From Datura wrightii (taxonomy: Eukaryota; Streptophyta; Magnoliopsida; Solanales; Solanaceae), in assembly GCA_035772735.1 (NCBI GenBank), contig JASDFA010000001.1, forward strand, positions 89,119,501 through 89,183,500: a stretch of DNA of 64,000 nt, written 5' to 3'. Below are positions 1 to 11,807 of this stretch, one piece after another. Made by a program: the position numbers and the translations under genes. A model generated the notes under the pieces. The model saw nothing but the letters and a program-made list of their open reading frames with translations. It did not search any database and had not been told where the DNA came from. Numbering within the stretch: the stretch's first letter is position 1; every line of letters starts with the position of its first letter.

Positions 1-632
1 ACTGCTCCAGTTTTGACCTTTCCAGAAGGAATAGATGGGTTCGTGGTGTATTGTGATACTTCTAGAGTTGGACTTGATTGCGCTCTGATGCAGCGGGGTA
101 AGGTTATAGCTTATGCCTCCAGACAACTCAAGGTTCATGAGAAGAACTATCTGACTCATGACCTAGAGTTAGCAGCGGTGGTGTTTGCATTGAAAATATG
201 GAGGCAGTACCTGTACGGGGCTCATGTGGATGTTTTCACCAATCACAAGAGCCTTCAGTATGTGTTCAGTTAGAAAGATCTAAATTTTCGTCAGAGAAGA
301 TGGTTGAAGCTACTGAAGGACTATGATATGAGCATGTTGTATCACACGTGCAAAGCAAATGTGGTGGATGATGCCCTGAGCAGAGTGTCTATGGGGAGTG
401 TGGCTCATGTTGAAGAGGGCAAAAAGGAACTGGCAAAGGATATCCACAAGGTATCTCGGTTGGTAGTATAGTTTGTTGATACAACTGAGGACGGAGTAGT
501 GGTGCGGAGTAGATCATATCCCTCATTGGTAGTTGAAGTTATGTCAAGGCAGGATGAAGATCCCATAGTACTTAAACTGAATGAGGTGGTTCTCAGAAAA
601 GAAGTGGAGGCTTTCTCCCAAGGGGGAGATAT
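1..632 (+). pseudogene. T1: Tekay-like polyprotein fragment, RNase H and linker only
   Basis: This frame, open from base 1, is the RNase H domain of a Ty3/gypsy chromovirus and the start of the linker that normally leads to integrase. Visible blocks are VVYCDTSRVGLD (first catalytic Asp), THDLELAAVVFALKIW (catalytic Glu) and DALSRVSMGS. The third catalytic Asp of the usual FTDHKSLQY block is Asn here (FTNHKSLQY), so the enzyme would be inactive. In-frame TAG codons lie at 271-273 and 469-471. The linker block VEAFSQGGD runs straight into the polypurine tract and LTR at 633, so integrase and chromodomain are missing. RT would lie left of the window. The family assignment rests on the close match to the same domain in T2 at 6625-7197. 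Confidence 0.85.
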
Positions 633-3085
633 TGTATTGCCCCAAAAACCCTAAGATCAGGCTCGGGATTTGAAATGGAGAAAACAAGATTTTCTGCACC
701 AGGCCATAAAACGAGTTGTCCTGTTACCCGTGGGGTAGGCCATGAGTCATGGAGTAACTCGTGGGGAAGGTTCTAGACTTGGTTGAAAATTTGGGAAAAT
801 TGAGTGACCACAGGTGTGACCATGAGTCATCGTATAAGTCGTGGTCAACACCACGAGTCGTCGTATAAGTCATGGTCAAGGGGTTGACTGAAAGTTGAGA
901 AATTTGGATTGTGCACTTAATGGGTCCTCACCATGACTCATTTGGGACACCACGACTGGTGGTGACCCCCAGGTGGTTTTCCGCAGTAAGGATGATGGGA
1001 GGAGACCACGAGTCAGGGTCATCGATAATGAGTCATGAGTAGCTCGTGGTGGCCCATGAAAAGAAATCTTGGCTCAATGACAACGGGAGACCTCATGAGT
1101 CATTAGGTCTCCTGACGAATCGTGAAGTTAGTCGTTGGCAGGCTGTTGAATTTGAAGAAAATTTCCAGCACACATCATGACTTGGCACCACGAGTCGTCC
1201 CTGACCTCGCGACTCGTGAGGACTGGAAGGGTCCTTTTTCCTGCGAATTTCCTAGGGTGTTTAATGTAAATTCCTAAACTCCTAGACTCTAAACTACGTT
1301 GTTTTAAGCACTATTTCAGATATATTAGGGGGATTGAACAGTTTTCCCCTCATTCCCCCACATTAACTCTCAAAAAGAACGATCATACTTCTTCTCTCAA
1401 GAAAGAACTAGATTTCCTCATCAGTGTAGAATTTCAAGCTTTCCTCTTTAGATATTTCTGAGCCAGGTATGTGGGAATTCGATAAGGGAATAGTTCTTCC
1501 CTTGTGTCCCCAAAATCTTTGCTATTTTCCTCTTTCAGTTTAGCCCTGTGGATTTGAAATGTAGAAGATTTCTAGACTTATATCTTTAAAATTTTGGGTA
1601 GTATATTTCTCATGATTTTAATTGCTTATTATTACCTATTCTAGACATTTATGAGAATTGGATCTTGAGAAATAATTTATCCCCTAGTCTCAACTCAGTA
1701 GAAATTAGGATCTTGCTGGTTGAACTAGTTTTCCCTGTAGGTTGGTTCAATCAGTTTTGGGATGCACATATGGCTAGTTCATGTTGAAATTTCTATTAGA
1801 TTCATGTTAGTTTAGTCTCAGTCAGGTTTTAGCATACAAAGTATTGTCCAAAAATGTCAGCTGATTAGTTTGACCGCAGTTAATTCTTGAGATGTTAGTG
1901 ATTCCCCCCAGTCATCAGTATTAGACTCAGTATCAAATTTTAGTGGTTCTTTAGGTGTTCATTAAATGTTCGGATAAGCAGCTCTGACCAGCCTTAGGAC
2001 CCCAACTTCAAATTATAGTTTATTCTTTAGACGGTTATAAAGCTCCAGATAAGCAGCTCTGACCAGTCTTAGAACACCAGTCATAGAATTCGTCCCAATA
2101 AGACTCTCAGGGTACTTCCAGATAGGTATTCCTGACATAGTCCTAGGCCCCAGTTTTGAGCTTGGATAGTCAGTTTAGGACTATCCAGTGGGAGTAGGAC
2201 TTAGCACCGAGCAGACCGGGGTTCCAGTGCACCCGAGTTCCCAGAACTACATTGCGACCGTATGTTATATTATTATTGGCCTCATGGCCCCAGACTATGA
2301 TCACTCAGTTCATGCCTTTATAATCTGGCAAGTTATATTGGGTCCTACCGATGGTGTGTATACATCGGACTCCATGTCTAGCTCATGTGTTTATATGTCA
2401 GTTATAAACTCTCCAACTAGTCATCTCAGTTCAGTCTCAGATTAGTCAGTGTAGATCAGTTTAGTACAATATTTCAGATTAGTATCTTAGATTTAGGGCA
2501 TGTCTTTGACCATCAGACAGGGTCATTTTGACCATCTCAGTATATCATAGTTTATTCAATTGTAGTATTTTAGTTGGTCATTGCATGTCTTTACAGTTCT
2601 GTTGTTTTCTTCTCCGTGTTATGGTTTCTGTCACTTACTCAGTGCATTCAAAGTATTGATGCATACCTTTTATGCTGTATCATTTTATGATACAACTGTA
2701 GGTTCTCAGTCTCAGCACCATTAGCAGACCTCACTCAGCATTTTAAGCTGCATCATTGGCGAGTCCTCATCTTTCGAGTACGAGGATTATTTCTTTTCTG
2801 TTATAGTTCTTTCATTAGACTTAGAGTTAGCTAGGGGCTTGTCCCAGAAACTCATCAGATAGATGGCTTTTAGAAACATATACAGATTCAGATTTGCAGC
2901 TTTATTTCAGTTCTTCTAAACTTTATGATTTACTTCTTCTTCATAAATATTTTATTTTATTATTTTAAAGCTTCCGCTATGTTTTTACTAAGAATTTTAG
3001 TATTGTGATAGACGATGGATTGACTTTGGGTTACTTGTGACCCCAAGTACTGTGTCCTGTCAGGGTATACACTCGGGGCATGACA
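633..3085 (+). mobile_element. T1: complete 3' LTR, Tekay-like
   Basis: The LTR starts TGTATTGCCCC directly after the purine tract AAGGGGGAGATAT and ends GGGGCATGACA, the typical ends of Tekay/Del LTRs. Its first 100 bases align with the T2 3' LTR start at 18670 (CCAAAA..CCTAAGATCAG, then GCACCAGGcCATA), so the two are related subfamilies. Bases 720-1215 carry many copies of the dyad word CCACGAGTCGT and degenerate forms of it, in the same relative place as in T2. The short ORFs inside look like chance ORFs. The sequence passes directly into a T2 LTR fragment at 3086. Confidence 0.8.
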
Positions 3086-3872
3086 AAAATACGCGCCAAC
3101 GTAGGTTTACTTATATAATTTGGGACCTCCCTTGGATCTTACCTTGTCCCCAAGGGCCTTGAGCTTGATATTGATATCATGGTAGCATCCTTAGCCCTGA
3201 CAAAGCTTTGGATGACTCTGCCCTCTTGAGTGTGATAGTCGGGACCACATAAGCTTTATCGTGGTAATGTTGGTTATATGACGAGTCTCCCATTGTTCCT
3301 CATGATTTCAGTTATGAATGTACATCAGTCATGATATTATGTTTTCAACAGGTTTGACCCAATGTTCCATTTTACCTATTATTATCATTTTTTAGCTTTG
3401 GGTCATTCAATTATGTTATGATGTTCAGTTATGTTCAGATCATGATTTCAGAAAATAGCATGCAAGCCCTACTCTCAGAATCTTATCTTGATTATGTTAT
3501 ATTACATGCATGATTTAGTGATTTTACTTAGTGGTTTTACTTACCTTGCATACTCAGTACATTCCACGTACTGACTGCATATTCTATGTTGTATCATTTT
3601 ATCATACAGGATTCAGTACCCAGGTTCAGTCCTGCAGCTAGTCAGATTCCAGGAGTTAGCTTTCCTCAGCCTCGGTTGGTGAGTCCTCATCTTGTGAGGG
3701 CCCTTCTTATCAGTTGTACTTCATCGTTTTGGTCTCCAGATTATAGTGAGTTAGTTGGGGTCTTATCCCATCAACCCGTCAGTGTTAGAGGCATTTTTGT
3801 ACATAGTTGTGCTTCAACTTTCGATTCATGTATGAAATCAAATGTTATTTGTTAGATTTCCGCTATGTTTTG
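3086..3872 (+). mobile_element. T2: partial 5' LTR
   Basis: This stretch matches the T2 3' LTR from about base 20063 onward, across the E insertion, to about 38390: ACGCCAAC.TAGGTTTACTT, then the TTTTAGCTTTGGGTCATTC block (also at 37908), then TTCCGCTATG. It shows the uninterrupted form of the site where E inserted (near 3390). The first roughly 1.39 kb of the LTR is missing at the left, where T1 abuts, and the last roughly 130 bases are missing at the right. No clear tRNA primer site follows, so the right edge looks like a deletion. Confidence 0.75.
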
Positions 3873-4054
3873 AAGTTTCCTAGGGTGTCAGAAAGCCATG
3901 TTAAGTAGAGTGTTTTTCATGGGTGTGAAGCGTGCCACACTTATGACTAAGAGGTTACGAGACATTTAGGAAATGTTTCCTTCTTTCATGATTTATGTCA
4001 TGCGTGAAATGTCTCTTTATCATTCTAACAAATGCTATATGCGTTTGCAGAATC

Positions 4055-5250
4055 ATGTCTCCCCGCAGAGTTAATGGAAGAAGAAATGGAAACGAAAATA
4101 GCCATAGGATGGCAATAGAGATAAGCATCAGTAGGTCCTACTAGCCAATGAGGAGCATGTACCTAAGCCGGTTGCCCCACGTAGAGTTCAGGGTGTCCAT
4201 TCAGATGTTAGCCCAGGCCTTGACCCCCCAGGTCAATCAGCAGGAAGTAGTGCATGTCCCTCAAAATGAGAATGCTGTGGCAGCAAGGGTTAGAGATTTT
4301 TTGAGGATGAACCCTCCCGAGTTCCTTGGATCGAAGGTGGATGAGGATCCACATGAGTTCATTGAGGAGATTTTGAAGATCACCCAGATTTTGGGGGTGA
4401 CTGCGGAGGAGTGCACCGATTTGGTTTCGTATCAGTTGAAGGGAGTCGTGCACATTTGGTTCAAACAATGGGAGGATAGTAGCACAGTTGGAGCAGGCCC
4501 TATCAATTAGGATGAATTCCATGCTTCTTTTCTAGATTGGTTCTTCCCTCGGGAGATGAGGGAGATCAAAACAGATGAGTTTGTGAATCTTAAGCAAGGA
4601 TCGATGACGGTTCAGGAGTATACCTTGGAGTTCGCTCATCTTTTCTAGTATGCACCTGAGATGGTGGCGGATCAGAGAGCCCGTGTGAGAAGGTTTGTAC
4701 ACGGGATAGCAGACTACTTGGTCAGGGATTGCTGGACCGCGATGCTTCTTCAGGATATAAACTTTGCTCAAATAGTCTTGTACGCCCAGCAGATGGAGGC
4801 GATATAAATGAGTGAGCAGAAGAGGGATGCCAAGAGGGCCAGGATTGATAGCTTCAGATTCTCCCAGCAGAGGCCTAGTGGGCGCCATCAGCCGTCTCAC
4901 CAGAGATCTTTAGCCCCAACGCCTTTGCTATGAGTGTGCCATCCAGGTCGAGGCACAATCAGAGGGGATGAGCATCAGGCTCGAGAGGTCAGAGTAGAAG
5001 ACCCGCAAAGACCAGCCCTTTAGAGTGTAGTAGATGTGTCTAGAGACACATAGGCCAGTGTTTGGCAGGTAAAGGTGCTTTCTTCGGGTATGGGAAGCCT
5101 GGACACACGCCTAGGGATTTTCCAACAGCCAAACAGGGTCATGATAGGGCCGAGGCCCATCTTCCAATTTAGAAGCTCCACCAGCATGCCCACCTCAGTA
5201 GGGTGCATCTACTAGTATAGGTGGTGGATAGCGCAAAACAAATTCTATGC
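4055..5250 (+). pseudogene. T2: gag pseudogene
   Basis: This is the decayed gag (capsid-nucleocapsid) of a Tekay-like element. The frame starts MSPRRVNGRRN at 4055. It meets TAG at 4142, reopens at 4148 with VRDFLRMNPPEFLGS and YQLKGVVHIWFKQWE, which are typical chromoviral capsid blocks, and stops again at 4508-4510. Reading on in frame gives recognisable capsid sequence with further stops near 4649 and 4807. The nucleocapsid region near 5027-5120 has a damaged first zinc knuckle, and in the second (FFGYGKPGHTPRDFP) the cysteines are replaced. The product could not work. I chose the start because it is the first ATG in the capsid frame. Confidence 0.8.
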
Positions 5251-5299
5251 CCTAGCACCTTGCTAGGAGCAGGAGGTCTCCCCGGATGTAGTCACTGGT

Positions 5300-5890
5300 A
5301 TGTTTGATGTATATGCATTGTTCGATCCAGGGTCTACTTTTTCTTTTGTGTCACCCTATGTTACTAGTAGTTTTGGAGTTATTCCCGAAATCTTATCAGA
5401 ACCTTTTTCAGTCTCCACTCCAGTTGGTGATTCAGTTATAGCTAGACGAGTGTATAGAAATTGTGCTATCACAGTCCTTCAGAAAGTAACCTCAGTGAAT
5501 TTAGTAGATTTAGCCATGACCGATTTTGATGTTATTCTTGGAATGGATTGGTTGTTTGCATGCTATGCCTCAGTCAATTGTAGAACCCAGGTAGTAGAGT
5601 TCAAATTTTTAGGTGAGCCAGTCTTAAAGTGGAAGGGTAGTTCAACTGTGCTTGTAGGTCGTTTTATTTCCTATCTTAAGGCCAGAAAGATGAGCTCCAA
5701 GGGTTACGTGTACCATCTAGTTAGGGTTAAGGATGCTCCATCTGACACCTTAACTATCCAGTCAGTTCCCATAGTGTGTGGGTATCTAGAGGTGTTTCCA
5801 AATGATTTACCAGGAATCCCTCTGAGCAGGAGATTGATTTTGGTATTGATCTTCTTCTTGATACGTAGCCTATATCTATTCCTCCTTATA
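5300..5890 (+). pseudogene. T2: protease region of pol, decayed
   Basis: An open frame of about 200 codons begins MFDVYALFDPGSTFSFVSPY. DPG is the form of the aspartic protease active site usual for this lineage. It continues through VILGMDWL, a protease block, and SYLKARKMSSKGY, the link to RT. A frameshift near 5840-5890 moves the reading into the RT frame at 5893. The ATG at 5300 is internal, not a real start, because the polyprotein normally runs on from gag. Confidence 0.8.
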
Positions 5891-5892
5891 GA

Positions 5893-6610
5893 ATGGCCCC
5901 AGTCAAGTTAAATAAGTTGAAGGAGCAATTGAAATACCTCCTAGAAAAGGGTTTCATCAGACCTAGCAAATCCCTATGGGGTGCACTAGTTCTCTTTTTC
6001 CGAAAGAGAGATGGTCTTCTTCGTATGTGTATAGATTATCGACAATTGAACAAGGTCACCATCAAGAGCAAGTATCCACTTCCCATGATTGATGATTTGT
6101 TTGACCAGCTTCAGGGTGCTAAGTGCTTTTCGAAGATAGATCTCAGATCCGGATACCATCAGCTTAGAGTTTGGGAGAGTGATACCCCAAAGATAGCCTT
6201 TAGGACCCGATATGGTAATTACAAGTTTGTAGTTATGTCTTTTGGACTAACAAATGCTCCTGCAACTTTAATGGATTTGATGAATAGAGTGTTCAAGCTG
6301 TATTTAGATATGTTCGTGATTGTGTTCATAGATGACATCCTTATATACTCTCAGAGCAAGGAGGAGCATGCCGCTCATCTAAGGATGGTACTATAGGCTC
6401 CCAAGGACCACCAGTTGTATGCTAAATTCATTAAATGTGAGTTTTGGTTGAACTTAGTGGCATTTCTAGGCCATGTGGTTTCAAGTGAGGGTATAAAGGT
6501 GGACTCTCAAAAGATAGAAGTAGTGAAAAATTGGCCTAGACCGGTGAATCCATCGGATATCAAGAGTTTCTTGGGTTTAGCTGGGTAATAGCGGAGATTT
6601 GTTGAGGGGT
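5893..6610 (+). pseudogene. T2: reverse transcriptase domain, decayed
   Basis: The frame shows ordered RT blocks: LLEKGFIRPSKS, MCIDYRQLNKVTIK, FSKIDLRSGYHQLRV, MSFGLTNAPA and the catalytic box FIDDILIYS (an xxDD box). The open part stops at TAG 6394-6396. The same frame continues with FLGHVVSSEGIKVDSQK and SFLGLAG, then hits adjacent TAA and TAG near 6588. The catalytic aspartates are still present, so the loss is by stops rather than active-site change. Confidence 0.85.
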
Positions 6611-6624
6611 TTTCATCTATTGAA

Positions 6625-7363
6625 GTGCCATTGGACAAATTGACCCAAAAGAAAGTGAAGTTCCAATGGTCGGAGTCTTGTGAGAGGAGTTTCCAGGAGT
6701 TGAAGACTCGACTCACCTCAGCACCGATGTTAAAACTACCTGAGGGTACCAATGGGTTTGTGGTATATTGTGATTCTTCGAGAATTGGCCTTGGTTGTGT
6801 GTTGATGCAGCATGGTAAGGTTATAGCATACGCTTCTAGGCAACTGAAGGTTCATGAAAAAAATTACCCGACTCATGATGTCAAATTGGCGGCAGTAGTA
6901 TTTGCCTTGAAGATTTGGAGACACTATTTGTACAGGGTCTATGTAGATGTAATTACGGACAATAAGAGCCTACATTACGTGTTTACCCAAAAGGGTTTGA
7001 ATCTCCATCCAAGAAGGTGGTTGCATCTACTCAAGAATTATGATATGAGTGTCCTTAACCATCAGGGAAAGGATAATACGGCAGAAGATGCTCTTAGTAG
7101 GCTTTCTATAGAGAGTGTGTCCCATGTGAACGAGGGGTTGGAAGGAGCTAGTGAAGGATGTGCACCGGCTTGCATGATCGGGAGTTCGTTTGGTTGACTC
7201 GACCAATGGTGGTGTTATTGTTCAGAATGGATCAGAATCATCCTTGGTGACTGATGAAAATGCTAGAAAAGAGAGGATCCTATCTTGCTGAACTTGAAGG
7301 AAGCTGTCTAGAATTAGAAGGTAGAGGTCTTCTCCAAAAGGGGAGATAGTGTGCTTCAATATC
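6625..7363 (+). pseudogene. T2: RNase H domain and start of integrase linker
   Basis: The RNase H frame (KLTQKKVKFQW, VVYCDSSRIGLGCVLMQ, DALSRLSIES) is open for 190 codons to 7197. The block that reads THDLELAAVV in T1 reads THDVKLAAVV here, so the catalytic Glu has become Lys. A frameshift follows near 7190. The linker continues to the A insertion at 7364-7368 (target copy AAGGT). The purine run CCAAAAGGGGAGAT at 7334-7347 belongs to the linker coding sequence and resembles the element's polypurine tract. Confidence 0.8.
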
Positions 7364-7368
7364 AAGGT

Positions 7369-8783
7369 TGTTCGGTGCTTTTGGGTACATAGCTACACGC
7401 AAGTGCACGTGGTCGAACAAGTAGTAAAGTGGCTTAAGTAAGCCAAGTATCGATCCCACAGGGACTGGGCTAGGGTAACAAACTACTCAAGTGTCACTAT
7501 ACTTTAACTCTAAAAATGCAGACAACAGTGTGAAGAAGAGTTTGATATTTTGGTTTCTAATTTTATGCTAAGTCTAAAATGAATATATAATTTGAGTCTG
7601 AACTATGAATATGAGCATGCTGAGGTTAAATGAACATGTAAAGAAACAAATTATCGATACAATTTGGTTAATCTTTCCTCCGGTTGCTAGTCAAGAATTA
7701 TTGCCAATGGATTAAAACTCTCGTATTTAACCCAACTTAAGAATCATGAACCGTCCACCTACATTTCTGTGATAAAACGAAATTCATGTTCTAGCCATAC
7801 AAAACCGATTCCTTAATTGACTAATACGACTTTCAGGTATATTTCTATCCTGAAGGTAAATCAATTCTCAATTTTCCCAAACTAAGAAAAGATCATATCC
7901 TATCAATTCACAACTTTCCAATTTCTTGCTCTCTCGAGTGAAACCGGACTTTTTAGATATACATTAACGTTGGCCACACATTAATGCAGTAAGAACAAGA
8001 ATCAATAGAACAACCATGGAAGAAAAGATGAAAAACCAATTTATCAATAATTACATTTCAATAAAATTGTTCTTAACCTCAGCAAGAAGGGAATTTAGCC
8101 ACTCATTTGTGGATTAAACATCATTAAATGAGTGTTAATTATACAAGCAATTGAAATAATGAAGAAGGAGATAGAGAAAACCCTGAGATTTTCGTCCCCT
8201 CAACTGCCTGTAACCCACGTTCTTGCTCAACCAAGTCAGAATAATTAAAAATGAACCTAAGTGTTCTTTTTATACTAGTGGGAATTTTTCCCGGAATAAC
8301 AAGCAATGTGTCACGGAGTGCATCGCGGAGCACTGCCTTCGTGACACGCCATTGACGCGAACCCTTACTGGAATTTGGTTGTCCAGGTATTAAGGCCCAA
8401 CGTGGCATGGCGTGCAACGCGGGGCTAGGCCAACGTGCCACGGCCCCAACGCACACCTTCACTGGAATTTGGCAAAAATTCCATATCCAGGCAGAAGGCA
8501 TCCACGATGGAAGCGTGACACTGCTCCATCGCGGAGCCCCTTTAATTTGTGCCTTCAAGTGCTTTTTCCCTTGCTCGCGTCCGAGTCCAACCCCGATCTC
8601 TCCCAACATGAATTTTAGCTTCCCAAAATTATATTTCACCTGCAAAACAACGCTAATCATGTTGGTTAGTATAGATTCACATTTTATTACAAATCACATG
8701 AGAATGTATAAACATCGATAGATAAACAAGGTAAAAATGACACATTTGAGTATCACTTGGGCATATAAATTTGCCCAAGATCA
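7369..8783 (-). mobile_element. Element A: 3' LTR
   Basis: On the - strand it begins TGATCTTGGGC at 8783 and ends CACCGAACA at 7369. The purine tract (reverse of CTTACCCCAAACTT) lies at 8784-8797. A paired dyad unit (CGTGACACG / CGTGTCACGGAG) lies at about 8309-8350, followed in element direction by TATAAAAAG near 8270. The GC-rich hypothetical ORFs here are LTR sequence, not genes. Confidence 0.9.
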
Positions 8784-10581
8784 CTTACCCCAAACTTAAA
8801 TCCTTGTTCGTCCCCGAACAACAATCTTACACCTCATGCAATTGACACCCCATCCTGGCTACTTTGGTTCGACAATTCAAGCTACGGTCATACGGATTAT
8901 TTAATACAGCAAATCATCAAGAAAACATGCATGGTCCTATCAATACAATGACCATCAACACATTAAGACCTCCTAGACTCAAGAATTGACTCTCAATATT
9001 GGCAAACTCATGTAAATCAGCTGATCAAGATATCTGACACGAAATTTAATCTCTCATCAAGCATGTGCCTTCACAATACAAGAGAATTTTCCCCTTTTTA
9101 ATCACATGACTCAAAAGATTACATGTAGGGGCATATAAACACAATTTCGCTCTCTCTCCCAAAAGAATTCACATGCATCATGTTATGAACCATAGGCTTG
9201 CCTTTAGTGTATTACTCCACTAATATAAGGAAATGTGATGTAGGATCACGTAGGATTTAACGGGTTGTAATGTAAGCTATAGAACTAGTAAATATTGGGC
9301 TAACCAATAATAGCCACTAGCATCCTTAAGCACTTTTTTAATACATCCCATCAACTTCATGGGCATTGTTTCTTCCTTCATCCTCCCATTCTTGAAGTCT
9401 GTCTTTATTTTGATCCATATCTTTAAGCACACTTGACTCAATAACAAAGATTATTCATACATCTTCATTATATTTAATTTATAACGAGTGCACCTTCAAT
9501 CTTTCCTTTCCTTTCATCACTCTGCTTTTCTTTTCTTTTCACCATTCTCACTCTTTGACACTTTGGGAAAATTATTTTCTTGTCTTAAGCGCTTAAGAGT
9601 TTTGGATCAAATTCACGGATAATGAAAAGAAGGGGTTAAGCTCGGTTTACACATTTTTGACAAAAGAAAAATAATAGGCTAAAGGCTCAATGGGCTAACT
9701 AGGGTGTACATTCAAGGTGGGTACAATAATGAAAAAAAGAGAAACTTTCGGTTAAGACAAAGAAATGCCTACATCCTTTCCTACAATACGCGTCCTTCAT
9801 TTCGTTTCGTACACACACCAGGCAAGTTCTAGACACTTCACAATAGCATGGAATAAACAAAACCTCACCATACACTTATTGCACATGCTCAATTCAAGAC
9901 GTATTCACAGACTCTTCAACCAGCTAAATACAAGAATTCAAACGTTAAGCCTTAATCACACTGAATCGACTCAATTGCCTAGGGATCTCAACATATTTAC
10001 ACAGTTGCATGCTTTCATACGAATCACCTTTGCATTTCAAATATCATGTACAACACGCAACCCGAATTCCACAACCATAAAGTAACTACAGTTTTTGGGA
10101 TGCAACCCACAAAAGAAAAAAATTGAAAAATAAATGAAAAAAATCTACTCCTAACGACTACATTTCCCTTAAGACGGTCGTCATCCATCCATCATAGGGA
10201 GTGGTCACTAACTAAGACTTCGGTTCAATGGGACTATTCTCGGTAAAAGAATCGAAAACAAGCGTCGAGAAACCCAAAAATTCAAAAATTCTTGAGAAAA
10301 TTTTGAAAATATCGATCATTTCGATAAAACAAAAATATGTACAAAGCCATCTAACAACATTCAACAGCACACAACAGCTTCACATTAATTACAATACAAA
10401 ACATAAACATCACAATCACAGGGTCACAATTTTATCACATGCACGACAACAAAACAGAAACATACATTAAAAACAACTGCAACCAACACCTAACTACGCC
10501 CACCCCACACTTAAATCGAACACTGTCCCCAGTGTTCACAAAAATTAGCATAGTACAAGAGTGGGTGGTGAAACTCCCTGA
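8784..10581 (-). other. Element A: 3' non-coding region
   Basis: About 1.8 kb between the ORF3 stop and the 3' LTR with no convincing coding sequence. In element direction it holds a 23-base block at 10171-10193 identical in A, B and E, a purine-rich run near 9500-9560, and a conserved block at 9190-9224 (..GGCAAGCCTATGG) shared with B, E and, in part, G. The purine tract that primes plus-strand synthesis is at its end. Confidence 0.75.
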
Positions 10582-11802
10582 TCAATCAAAGTATTCCACT
10601 TCTTCATCAGGTGCTGCTGCCTCGTCTCCCATGTATGAATCACCCCCATCATCATCATCTGACTCCACATCGGAGTCGTCACGACGTGTCTCCTCATCCG
10701 TGGGGACATCATCATCCGTGGGCTCCACAAAAGCTGGCCCAACTCGGCATAGAGCACTGGCATTTTCGCCAAAAGGGTAGTCTAACTCGAGCTGCCAAAG
10801 CTCCTCTTCTGTTGCCGGCCTCCCGCCAATTTGCAGCTGGAGCATCTGCATCCCGTACATGCGAGCCATGTACTGATCATCCCGAGCATGTCGCTCGGCT
10901 AGTGTCAGAACTGGCCCGTGAGTTGTGTCGGGTGCCTTAGTTTTGGTGACATCTAAGGCCCGCCGCTCCATCTGTGGGATGTAGTCAATGGCCTCCTCCT
11001 CAATATCCAGGCCCCTCAGGAATGTGGTGAGTAATCCACCAAACTCGTACCGGTGCCCTTGATGCAAACGGGCTCTCTTCATGGAGGAGATAATCACTGC
11101 CCCCACGTTGATCTCCAGCCCTTTCATCAGGGCGTATACCAAGCATACACGATCCTGGGTTACATCGGTCATATGCACCCCCGGGATTAGGCAGGAACAA
11201 ACAATCTTCAGCCATATCCCGGCTTCCCTGTTCATCTGTGAGTAGGGCAAGGTCTGATGGTAGCCCCTCTCCTTATGCCTGCTCCACCGATCTGTTGATC
11301 GGGTTCCACACAAAGTGCGTCTGATGTCCGCATATGGTGGAGTGATATTCAGCTGTCGAAGCACATGGGCGTCTGTGTCCCACGCCCCTAAGATAGCATT
11401 AAGGTGGTGGGGGTCAAAAGTGACAATTTGCCCCCTTATCTTGATGGTGTGACTTCTGAGAGTCAGGTTCCAGTTGGCATAGAATTCCCGAATCAAGTGC
11501 AAGTTGCATTCCTTGGGCTCTTCAAAGATGAAATTCAGCCCGGCTGCCTCGATCCTCTAGACAATCTTAGGGAATTCCTGTGCCAACGGTTCCCTGTCAA
11601 TGTGTTCTTTGGGGAGGTATTTGCTTTTCTTGTGCTTCGCGTACCATTTCTTCCCCTCCTCTGTCACCCATCTGGTTCTGTATTGACGGTGTTGGCCGCG
11701 TGGAACCACTGGTGCTGCTGGGACTGCAGTTCCCAGCCTAATTCTTTTTCTTTCGGCGCTTGATGTTGATGCGCCTTTTCCCTTATCTTGCCTCCTTGCC
11801 AT
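10582..11802 (-). pseudogene. Element A: ORF3, one nonsense codon
   Basis: The frame is 406 codons from the ATG at 11802 (MARRQDKGKGAST) to 10582. It has one in-frame TAG at 11557-11559, where C and B read CAG. It is homologous to ORF3 of B (same length) and C. Features are a basic N-terminus, then REFYANWN, then a central block rich in conserved Trp, His and Cys (RWSRHKERGYHQTL, IWLKIVCSCLIPG), and a strongly acidic tail (DEETRRDDSDVESDDDD). No signal peptide or membrane segment is seen, so it is not a typical envelope-like protein. Such ORFs are often labelled putative plant transposon protein; the function is unknown. I prefer the ATG at 11802 to the one at 11814 because it matches B and C and follows the predicted splice acceptor. 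Confidence 0.85.
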
Positions 11803-11807
11803 TGTTC

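Noticed and set aside
8407..8721. Open frames inside the LTRs of A (and copies at 16732-17041)
   Set aside because: They lie across the LTR promoter dyads, occur in both LTR copies and lack any protein-like pattern.
10582..11802. ORF3 as an envelope-like gene
   Set aside because: It has the position of one, but no signal peptide, membrane segment or coiled-coil fusion-like region; the acidic, soluble profile argues against it.
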